Of a DNA stretch of 64,000 bases, positions 1-8,988 are shown one piece after another. The position numbers and the translations under genes are program-made. The first letter of the stretch is position 1. The number at the start of each line of letters is the position of its first letter. This DNA is from Teratosphaeria epicoccoides (Eukaryota; Ascomycota; Dothideomycetes; Mycosphaerellales; Teratosphaeriaceae): positions 1-64,000 of the forward strand of contig JADDMT010000088.1 in NCBI GenBank assembly GCA_021401465.1, read 5' to 3'. The notes under the pieces are model-generated. The model was not told the origin of the DNA. It worked only from the letters and a program-made list of their open reading frames with translations, and did not search any database.

Positions 1-102
1 TTGAGATCGTTGTCCTGTGAACTCTGTAGGGCTTCCCATCTTGAAGCCGTTGTTGCCGTGTCTATTCCCGGTAGTTGAACCTGCGACGGATGCTAGAGCC
101 AT
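1..102 (-). CDS. Gag N-terminus of element A, partial
   Basis: A minus-strand ATG at 102 opens 34 codons without a stop to the window edge. The deduced peptide ends in a KMGSPTEFTGQRS-type segment, which resembles the start of the capsid region of fungal gypsy Gag proteins (a basic residue, then PxxFxGxRxx). The frame lies about 180 nt inside the LTR, where gag is expected. It is too short for certainty, but unlike element B it has no in-frame stops. Confidence 0.5.
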   Translation of the reverse strand, partial: MALASVAGSTTGNRHGNNGFKMGSPTEFTGQRSQ

Positions 103-281
103 CTCGCTAAGGTGAATGGATTCGAGCCACTACGTGATTTGAGGTATAGCGGCAACTTGTTCTCGTGGTGTCGGTTAACTGTCGCTAGAGCTTGAACTGA
201 TAGTTGAAGAACTACTTGACATAGGCGTATGTCAAGCGCTCGCCGAGTCTCCTGATGCTTCCCTAGAAGTGGTGCTCAAAA

Positions 282-771
282 TGTCATAAGGGTAGGTGCC
301 GATAGCAGGAAGGTGACTAGGTGTTAGACTCGGGAGCTGTGAAGAATATCGACAATAGTAGTTGACCTTGTAACTGACTCTCCTCTAAGCAAGAGAGGAT
401 TGAATTGAGATTAAGCACGAAGCTCCTAACTGCCTGTCCTAAAGCCATCCCTATATACTAGAGAGCGACAGAGCAGCTCTGTTAGATCTGTTAACAGACC
501 CGACAGATCCGTGTCTGTAGATCTGTGGACTAACCCTACAGATCTAAGGGTCTGTCATCACGTGACAGATCCCTTCTTCCTTGTAAGCCTATAGATCTGT
601 AGACTAACCCTACAGATCCAGGGATCTGTCCTCACGTGACAGATCCTTTCTTCCATGACTATGCCTATGACTCATAATACTCCTATGACGGTACTATGAC
701 TCATAGCACTTAGGACCTACATGATCCTGTATCCTACAGTACTCCGGACAGTACTCCTGACACTCATGACA
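282..771 (-). repeat. 5' LTR of element A
   Basis: This 490 bp repeat ends in TGTCAT at 282 and ATGACA at 771, the usual TG..CA termini with a short inverted repeat. It matches the reverse complement of 5562-6031 over nearly its whole length; examples are the blocks around 410-470 (AAGCACGAAGCTCCTAACT) and 335-360. Differences are mostly G/A or C/T, with the right-hand copy carrying the TpA version. Confidence 0.85.
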
Positions 772-3700
772 GCTAAGGGGTACACCTTCTAGTGCGACAG
801 TCCTAAGGCAATAGGAGCTAGAAGAAGAAGAAGGTTCGGACAACAACTACGAGATTGTCGAAGCCGTCATTCCTAGTTCTGAGGAAGACAAGAGTATAGA
901 GCGATAGGCTATGCCGCCGCATGACATCGGACTCGATATTATCCGAATCATACAGAACTAGTAGGCTTAGGCTTGCCCATAGATTAATAGAGTATAACAT
1001 GTCGACTAGCTTTAGTATGACGAACTAGCTGACCGTATGCGACGACACCTGAGGAGACTACTAGTCGTAGCTTAACCTCACGCGCATTAGAAAGTTGTCC
1101 AAGAAATTGTACCGTTTAGGGTAGAGTTCACGCCCTAGGGAGGCTACCTAACCTATGAAGGTATTCAGATTTCACGAGTACTACGACTCCGAGTCTACTA
1201 CTTAAAGATAGAGTACGCAAGAAACGCGCAGGAACAACGAGGCCAAGAGCAAGAACGACCTCTTAGGCTAGAAAACGGTAACGCTCAGAGAAGAAGCTAA
1301 GACTACACGATCCCTGAACTAGTCCGTGAAGACAGTTATTCAGGAAAGGACGAGGTCCGCTAGAATTAGACCTACAGACAGACTAGACAGGGCTGTAACG
1401 ATGTGCCGCGATTGGCGCCAGATACGCGAACAACCTTAGAGTATAGGTGCATATCAACAAGACGCTAGCCAGGGCCTTAATAGATTCAGGATGTACTAGA
1501 ATTTTCATGACGCCTAAGTTTGCTAGGATAGCTAGGATAAAGCTATAAGCGAAGACAAATGCTTTCTTACTACAAGCGATTAATAGAAAGCCAGTCACGT
1601 ACAACTAAGGAATAGTTGACGAAGAGACCGAGTTAATGCCTCTACGGATAGGACGCTACTAAGAGATGCTCTAGTTTGACATCACGGAGTCACTAGGCTC
1701 AGATGTAGTACTAGGGTTGCTATAGCTAAGAAACGCTAACCCCTATATCGACTAGAAGAATGAGAGGATCTAGTTCCTAGAACTCTTAAGATCGATACCT
1801 CTACCTGTAGTACACGACGTACTAGGAAAGATCGAAATATGTGTTATGACTTCAAGCAAGATAGTAGCCGCTATCAAGGATCTAGAATAGGAAGTGTACG
1901 TCCTATAGGTTAAAGCAACGCAATCAGAAGTCAAGGTCGAATTCATAGTTCCTAATAAGTATAAAGAGTTCGCTACTCTTTTCGAGGAAGAACCCGACTA
2001 AGAAGCTCTGCCAGAACACTAGGAGTAGGACTACGGGATACCCTTACTCCCTAGCAAGATACTAACGAAGCAATTAGTTCGCCTGTTGTTAGCGGCGAAA
2101 CTAGAGATTCTCTGGAAATACCTAGAAGACAACCTCCGGAAAGGCTTTATCTGCGAGTCGTAGTCCCTAGCTAGATATCTAATCCTCTTTGTGCCTAAGG
2201 GGGAAGATGACTAGCGACTCTGCGTAGATTATCGTAGATTAAACAACATCATGATAAAGAATAGTTATCCGCTTCCTTTGCTCTTAGAATTACAGGACCG
2301 CCTATAAGGAGCAATGTAGTTCTCGAAGTTCGACATACCTAGATCGTATAACCGAATTCAAATTAAGGAAGGCGAAGAATAGAAGACTATGTTCTAAAGT
2401 AGGTTCGGATACTACGAGTACATAGTTATACTATTTAGGTTGACAAATGCCCTAGCTACAGGGCAGGCATTTATTAACAACGTGCTACGAGAGTACCTCG
2501 ACGTCTTTGTAGTTATATACCTAGACGACATCCTCGTCTACTTACAGACGATCGAAGAGCATAGGACTTATATACGCAAGGTACTTTAGAAACTCCAGGA
2601 TTACTAGTTAAAGGTTAAGCCTTAGAAGAGCGAGTTTCACAAGCAGGAAGTATAATTCCTTAGCTACGTAGTAGCATAGAATGGAACCAAGATAGGCACT
2701 AAGAAAGTCTAAGTCGTAAAAGAGTAGCCTACGCTAACTAATGTTAAGGAAGTATAGTCCTTCCTTAGGTTCGCTAACTTCTACCGAAGATTTGTGGCAA
2801 ACTATTCGAAGATTATAGCACTACTTACGACTCTTACTACGAAGGATACACTATTCGTATAGGACGACGCCTAACGGAATGCCTTCAAGGAACTTAAGCG
2901 ACGATTTACAGATTAGCCGATCTTACTTATGTTCGACCCGGATAAGCCTATCATAGTCGAAACAGATGCCTCCGATATAGCACTCGGGGCATGCTTGAGT
3001 TAACTAGGACCGAGTAGACGACTACAGCTAGTCGCCTACTACTCGAGGAAATTGTCTGGACCCGAACTCTAATACGACGTCTACGACAAAGAACTTCTAG
3101 CTATAGTAGACGCCTATAAGGCCTAGCGAGTCTACTTAGAAGGTTCTAAGCACTAGGTCACGGTCTACACAGACCATAAGAACTTACGATACTTCATAAC
3201 GACGAAAGAGTTAAACTAACGACAGGTTTAGTAGAGTAAGGAGCTCTCTAGTTTTAACTGTAAGATCGTCTATTATAAGGGGACCGATAACGCACGCGCT
3301 AATGCACTTAGCCGCTAGACTAACTACATAAAGGGCGTGAAGCAGGAGAAACATGCTGTTCTCTAGGAAAATAGTAATAGCACGCTAGGAGTTAACTGAC
3401 TCGCGGCCACGACTATCACATGGACTAGTGAATTTCAGGACGACCTGAAGAACGCGCTAATCTACGACCTAAATGCACTTGCTGTCCGCGACGACATGAA
3501 TAGACAGGAGGATTAGGAAGACAAAGACAGAATCCTTCTGTTTCAAGGATTAGTATACATGCTAACGTCTTTACAATCAGAGCTACTACAACTCTAACAT
3601 GACGTACCTTAGGCAGGACACCCGGGAGTATCTAAAATGAAGCAAATTCTCCGACAAGAATATTACTTCCCTAGGATGAGCAAGGCAATTAAGGACTACG

Positions 3701-4866
3701 TCTGTTTATGTGTAACTTTCTAATAAAGTAAGCATGACTATTACAAACTATATAGGCTACTACGACTACTTAAGGTACCTTAACAGCTATAGGAGTCGCT
3801 TACCATGGATTTCATTGTCAAACTACCTTAGTTAAGAGAACCCGCTACGAATGAGTTCTTTGACAGGATCATGGTAGTAGTCGACTAATTTACTAAGTTC
3901 GGGAAGTTTATCCCTTACTACGAAGACTTCAAGACTAAAGATATTACACATGTCTTCATTAAATAGGTAGTAGCACTACATAGTATGCTATAGGACCTAG
4001 TAACGGATCGAGGATCTGTGTTTACCTCTAACTTCTAGAGAGCCCTAATAAGACAATTCTAGGTCAAACATCGACTAAGTACTTCCTTCTACCCTTAGAC
4101 AGATAGACAGACAGAACGTCTAAATCAGACGTTAGAATAGTACCTTCGATCCTATGTGAATAGGGACTAGAACAACTAGGTAGAGTTATTACTAATGGCA
4201 TAGTTCGCGTATAATAGTACGCTAGCAGAGTCGACAGGACTCTCGCCTTTTCAGATGGCATATAGATTAGCTATAGAAGACATCCCGGACGTCTTAGCTA
4301 GTAATCCGAACCTAGTAGCACTTAGACGAGTAGAACATCTACGCTAACTGCAAACAGAAGCATGACTCGACCTGTAGTTCTATCAGCAGAACATGGCATA
4401 GTACGCGAATCGTAAGAGAATTAAGGGACTAATTCTAAAGGAGGGGGACAAGGTATATCTCCTCTGCTGTCACATCAAATCAGACAAGCTAAGTAAAAAA
4501 CTAGACGCTATAAAACTAGGACTATTTAGTATCAAGGCCAAGAAAGGACCAGTTAATTTTAAGATATAGCTACCTAAGCAGATGAGAATACACCCTATGT
4601 TCTATGTCTCTCTGCTAGAACAAGCAGCGCTAGACGCTACACTGCAAACAGAACCCTTACTACTTGACCCTAAAGTAGAAGAACTAGAGTACACTGTCGA
4701 AAAGATTGTCGACACTCGCTAGCGGGACAGACAGCGAGAGTACTTAGTAAAATGGGAAGGATATAGGAGTACCGAGAACACCTAGGAACCCCTAGAACAT
4801 CTGCGAAACTGTTAGCAAAAGATACGAAGTTTCTAGAAAGGAACAAACCTAGGAAGAAGATCCTAA
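772..4866 (+). pseudogene. Gag-Pol polyprotein of element B, multiply interrupted
   Basis: Gag remnants can be read to about 1390 in another frame. From about 1393 a single frame (codons starting at positions 1 modulo 3) runs to 4866. Protease: ALIDSGC at 1474. Reverse transcriptase: the RLCVDYRRLN block at about 2215 and YLDDILVY at 2518-2541. RNase H: TDASD at about 2962. Integrase: an HHCC zinc-binding region from 3598 and a D-D-E triad with codons at 3808, 4006 and 4114, spaced D-x65-D-x35-E. Chromodomain: about 4681-4830, ending in an EYLVKWEGY-like core. By hand count, 2161-2700 (180 codons) contains 8 TAG, 3 TAA and no TGA. The stops replace expected Trp (TGG) or Gln (CAG, CAA), and many substitutions are Gly to Arg/Ser or Pro to Leu, all explained by CpA to TpA change on one strand or the other. 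Confidence 0.92.
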
Positions 4867-5481
4867 GCCATGACTAGACTCCTGCGGGACGCCGTCGATC
4901 GGCTTGGCTATCACGCCATCCAGGAAACCCTAATATAAGGCGTTAGTAAAACCCTCTATTACGCTCTATGTCGTAGGACTAAGAGCGAGACCTGCTAAAG
5001 GATCTAGGTTAAGAAGAAACCTAGCCTGCGAGAGAGCCTGTTCCTCGGCCTTATCCTCCCTAATCTCCTGCTCCTTAAGAGCGCGACTATCCTCGACCTC
5101 CTAGTTGACCGCGTCTAACTGTTTTCAAAGACGTATCTCCTTTGCATGCGCCTCTATCATCTTCTGCAAAGCCTTAGCTAGGACTGCCTTCACATAATCG
5201 AGATTAGCAATTAGTCTTTTCTGCTAATTGCCTAACTTCTTCTATTTAACCTCTGTTACCTTTGCGTCGTAACTCCGACAGTTACTAAAGTAACATTGCG
5301 AACATTTCCCTAAGGAAATGTGTACCTAACAAACGAGCTTTAACTCTTGACACTAATTATAGGACTTTATGCTGTCCTAGCCCTAACGATAGATTCGATT
5401 CATGTAGTGTTTACGTTTCTGCGTTAAAGGGGCGTTAGTGTCTAGGATGACATAAGGCAGTAATGTAGAAAGAGAAGACAT
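4849..5481 (-). pseudogene. Antisense ORF between pol and 3' LTR (Cys-rich plus coiled coil), RIP-damaged
   Basis: On the minus strand an ATG at 5481 opens 211 codons to a TAG at 4849. Ten internal stops occur, nine TAG and one TGA, and no frameshift is needed. After a short N-terminus come five cysteines spaced C-x6-C-x8-C-x2-C-x4-C (codons about 5349 to 5280), then a basic stretch and a long Lys/Glu/Ala/Leu-rich helix with coiled-coil character (about 5225-4985), then a Pro/Ser-rich end. The composition is protein-like, and the frame is damaged by the same TAG-type change as pol, so it was probably coding before RIP. I do not recognise the product. Zinc binding by the cysteines is a guess. 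The true end is uncertain because the last TAG may itself be a RIP product. Confidence 0.6.
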
Positions 5482-5548
5482 CACGGCATAAAAGGAAATG
5501 ACAAGAGAAACCCCGCACTAATAAGGTAGCTTAGGGACAAGCTAGGCT

Positions 5549-5561
5549 AAGAGGGGGATAG
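5549..5561 (+). other. Polypurine tract of element B
   Basis: The purine run AAGAGGGGGATAG lies directly before the TGTCATGAG that starts the 3' LTR. This is the expected site for priming of plus-strand DNA synthesis and confirms the plus orientation of element B. Confidence 0.7.
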
Positions 5562-6031
5562 TGTCATGAGTGTTAGGAGTACTGTAGGTTTTAGGATCAT
5601 AAGGGTCCTAAGTGCTATAAGTCATAGTATAGTCATAGGAGTACTATGAGTTATAGGCATAGTCATAGGAGAAAGGATCTGTCACATAAGGACAGATCCC
5701 TAGATCTGTAGGGTTAGTCTATAGATCTACAGGCCTATAAGGAAGAAGGGATCTATCATGGGATAATAGACCCTTAGATCTATAGAGTTAGTCTATAGAT
5801 CTACAGACATAGATCTATTAGGTCTGTCGACAGATCTAACAGAGCTGCTCTGTCTCTCTAGTATATAGGGATAGCTTTAGGACAGGTAGTTAGGAGCTTC
5901 GTGCTTAATTTAATTCCCTTTCCCTAGGGGATAGTTAGTTACAAGGACAATTACTATTGTCGATATTCTTTACAGCTCTACAAGTCTAACACCTAGTTAC
6001 CTTCCTGCTATTAGTACCTACCCTTATAACA
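5562..6031 (+). repeat. 3' LTR of element B
   Basis: This 470 bp LTR starts TGTCATGAGTG and ends CCCTTATAACA. It aligns in reverse complement with 282-771. It is richer in TpA than its partner, for example TATAACA where the other copy keeps TATGACA, consistent with heavier RIP. It contains repeated GATCTGT/ACAGATC blocks that form local inverted repeats. Confidence 0.85.
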
Positions 6032-6660
6032 TGTTAGGGGTTATAAGTACCCTTAGCGCTACCTCTACAATAAGCAGAAAGTAGTACTATCTTGTACCTA
6101 TTAAAAGGTCAGATTACTCTGTTATACTACAAGATATTTTTATATTATATAGCATATATATCTATATTAGCAACAAATAGTAGTCTGTCTTACATAGCTA
6201 CTAAAGTGTAGTTATGTAAATAACAGGATTTAAAACAGGCAGAAGTATTAAGGACAATTAGATTAATCCTAGGGGCGCTAGCGTATATACTAGTAAGGAA
6301 GTAGTATAACTAAAACAAGCAAAAATGTGCCTTAAATACTTTGCACTTAAGTCCTAAAAGGGGCGCTTTTTTGCTATTCTATAGTTATATTTTATAATTT
6401 TAAAATATAAACCTAAGGTTACAAGTTATGATAGATCCTTATTTTTTCTTAAAATCTCTATTACTCTTATGTAATCATGTTCTATATACTATATTATAAG
6501 CTAAATTACTCTAAGAACTTAGTGTGTAGCTAGGAGGGCTTTACTCTATAAGCTTATAAAACTCTAGGGTTCTTAACATACTCTGTTAGGGAGATCTACT
6601 ATAGGTATACCAAAAAAGCTGTTAAATCTCAACTATTTTCTCTCTATCAAACACACAGCA
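6032..6660. other. AT-rich flank of the repeat block
   Basis: This stretch is strongly AT-rich, with TATATAT and TTTTATAATTTTAAAATATAA runs and no credible reading frame. It looks like further RIP-damaged or degraded repeat DNA, but no element type could be assigned. Base composition returns to normal at about 6660. Confidence 0.5.
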
Positions 6661-6854
6661 TTATATCCGCGCAACGCCATCTTGGGTCTTGACCATGGCA
6701 CAGATCTACTCGGCTTCGTCACGCCGGCGGAAAATCAAGAATCTCTGCTTGAACTGATTCTGAGAAGCTACTTGATGATTTACAATTGCCAATTCAATGA
6801 TTCCAGTTTCAATGATTCTGGAACATTTTCAATATCGGAAGCCGTATACTTCAT

Positions 6855-7333
6855 CTACGCCAGGAAAAAGAATTTCAGCATCTTATGCGAGGCTGCCGCG
6901 GCATCCCCATCTCCTGCAGTCGTGCTTGAGCTCGTTCCATTTGGCCCGGCGGCGGAGGCACCGGAGCTGCACTCGATCACGTCTGCGGCTGTCAGCATAC
7001 GATCTCGTTTTCGAGGATGACCTGTACGTACTGCATTCGCTGGTGCTCGAAGAGCTGGTGCTCGAGCCATCCTCTGACGCTGCGGCAGACCCTACGGCTC
7101 CTGTCAGCGTGATCCTCAAGATGTCACAATCGTTGTACAGAGGATGCACCACCGACAAGAGCAATGCCTAGCGCGCCGTTGTTATTGGAGGTAGAAGTTG
7201 AGGTAGAGCCAGCATTGTTGCTCGTGCCGGCGTCACTCTGGCGAGGCATAAGTGCCGAACCCGTGCTGCTTCGCACTGGGGCCGCGAAGGCAACGGCAGA
7301 AAAGAGGGTGGCAATGAGGACCGAAGCGCGCAT
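6855..7333 (-). CDS. Small secreted Ser/Gly/Ala-rich protein (proposed 3 exons)
   Basis: The minus-strand ATG at 7333 starts a clear signal peptide (MRASVLIATLFSAVAFA, cleavage before APV). A low-complexity Ser/Thr/Asn segment follows. Read straight through, the frame stops at 7124. Two introns restore a longer protein: 7101-7152 (GTGGTG donor, GCTGACAG end) and 6989-7031 (GTACGT donor, same end; 43 nt, unusually short). The spliced protein is about 130 aa, ends at 6855, and stays Ser/Gly/Ala-rich with two cysteines in its second half. No domain is recognised. It is the first gene beside the RIP-damaged repeats, a setting where fungal effectors often lie, but that role is only a possibility. 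The start and signal peptide are firm; the 3' gene structure is not. Confidence 0.5.
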
Positions 7334-8988
7334 CGTGACTCGAAAGCGATGATGTGCACGAGTGGCGGCGAGACCCTGGCGCGAGGAAAAGGGAATGTGT
7401 GTGCCGCTCGTGAGGAAACCTGCCCAGTCAACATTGGCGGACGTGTGGGCGACGAGCTACTTATATCTCTGTACCGGCGGAAGACCATGGAGATGCAGCG
7501 CCTCGGCTGGGCAAATCACTGTCAACTCCAATGCACTTGGACCGGAAGCTTGTCTCGCAAGCTTACAAAATGTGGCTACAGTAGGCTATGGTCTCTTGAT
7601 CTTCAGGTTATGCTCTTGCCAAGTAGCGCTGCGACTGCCGTAGTGCCGCATGGTGGGTGGCATAGTTAGGACATGCAGCGTAGGTCCTGCAAAGCATCGC
7701 TGGTACAGTGGATACTTCGTGTTGAAGGACGTCACGATATTCCACGACCTCGCACAGATGTATGCATGCACTTTTGCTAACGAGCGACCCAGAAGCGTAT
7801 TCGAGAGCGAGCTCTTTCCACGTTTTCGTACCTCTCTATATGCAACGAGTTTCGACAATAATGGTTATACTGATCCTCTATGGCGGAATGACCGACAGAG
7901 CCGCTAGCGTGAGGGTGGTCGAAGTTTAGCATGTAGAGCTATACTAGGTGGTGAACGGACAATCACCAGCTTGCAAAGGCATGCACAGCGTGTAAGAACT
8001 ACCGCAAGCAGACTGGGACGAGCTTAGCTTCCATGTTCGATCTTTCGATGCTGCCGACGGCGGACTCGCGAGAATTCCATTGCCCAGCCCACGGGCTTGT
8101 TAACCAGGCACTTGAGCTGGCCAGCCCGCAGATGATATACATTGGGTCAAAGATGCGGAACGTCGACTCCAATGGCAGGCTCTCGGTACTTCATAGCAGC
8201 TTGTTGATGGTGCCGAGGGCTCGATGACACCTGCATTTGCCGGACTCGCGTCTCAGAGCTCTGGATCGTCCGTTTCATACCTCAACCTTGTTTCAACTCA
8301 GGCTTAGGGGAGCCAGACTCCCGGAACAACTTTCTCAATAGTCTAGAAGTCGATCGCAGTGACCCCTCAGCCTGCTCACCAGACTGATCCAGTATAACAT
8401 GGACGAGAGCTGGCACCCGTGCCATTCAACTGCAAGTCAGCCTCGACAAAAATAAACGGCTCGCTAGCGCCAGCCTGATCGTCAGTCCCTGCTTGCGAGC
8501 ACCCGATTATTCCATTGTACATCAAGCGGGGGGTGACTCACGAGGCTGCAGACCATCAAACAGAGGCCTATAGCCGCAACCAGTAAGCGTGAATGGCTGC
8601 TGGCTGGGTTGTCCACTGACATACTCGAGCGCTCGAGGCCGAGCCAAGACTGCCTTTTACGAGCTTGCGCCAATTTTGAAGAGCCGACCTGCGCTACAGC
8701 CTTTCTCAAGCGCAAGTGTACCTGCATAGCCTGCATCGGACCCGTGTGGCCACGTGTATGTGCATTCGACGCTTGTACCACGATTGCTCGTGATGATGAG
8801 GGTCGGGTTCAGTGAGACGGCCAGACGGAATGGTAACAGGAACAGAGATCCAAGATCAAGACCAGACTTGTCGACATCGACGCGCCTCGTACGATACTGG
8901 CGATATGAAGGCTTGGTGAAAAGCGGGCTGGGTCCAATATCGGGCGGGAATGGTGAATCAAGCCGTAACGACACCACAGTACCTACAA
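7334..8988. other. Intergenic, nothing recognised
   Basis: About 1.65 kb with only short overlapping frames on both strands. None has a recognisable motif, good splice signals or protein-like composition. It presumably holds the promoter of the secreted-protein gene and the 3' untranslated region of the prolyl-tRNA synthetase gene. Confidence 0.5.

Larger units (their letters stand above)
1..771 (-). mobile_element. Element A: left-running Ty3/gypsy LTR retrotransposon, 5' end only
   Basis: Read on the minus strand, this segment is the 5' end of an LTR retrotransposon that continues beyond the left edge: an LTR from 771 down to 282, an untranslated leader, then the start of a gag frame at 102. 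The LTR is the reverse complement of the one at 5562-6031, so A and B belong to the same or a closely related family in opposite orientation. A keeps many more CA/TG dinucleotides than B, so it has suffered less RIP and probably inserted later. No tRNA primer-binding site could be recognised just inside the LTR. That A sits inside B's gag region is inferred from B lacking a 5' LTR and the first part of gag. Confidence 0.75.
772..6031 (+). mobile_element. Element B: RIP-damaged Ty3/gypsy chromovirus, 5'-truncated
   Basis: On the plus strand this holds the 3' part of gag, then protease, reverse transcriptase, RNase H, integrase and chromodomain in one frame, an antisense frame, a polypurine tract and a 3' LTR. 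The order PR-RT-RH-IN-chromodomain identifies a chromovirus of the Ty3/gypsy group (Metaviridae-type). No 5' LTR adjoins 772; instead the reversed LTR of element A does. Stops are almost all TAG or TAA at positions where Trp or Gln is expected, the RIP signature. Active-site codons survive and no indel is needed across some 3.4 kb, so the copy looks inactivated by RIP rather than by age. Confidence 0.9.

Noticed and set aside
1393..4866. TAG read as a sense codon (stop reassignment or readthrough) in the retrotransposon
   Set aside because: TAG and TAA sit at both Trp and Gln sites, with matching Gly to Arg and Pro to Leu changes, all from one C to T context. RIP explains all of it, and host genes use normal stops.
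282..6031. Large inverted repeats as terminal repeats of a DNA transposon
   Set aside because: The repeats have TG..CA ends, a polypurine tract borders the right copy, and gag/pol lie inside. They are LTRs of two elements in opposite orientation.
6682..7171. Plus-strand frames opposite the secreted-protein gene
   Set aside because: They are shadows of the minus-strand gene and have no features of their own.
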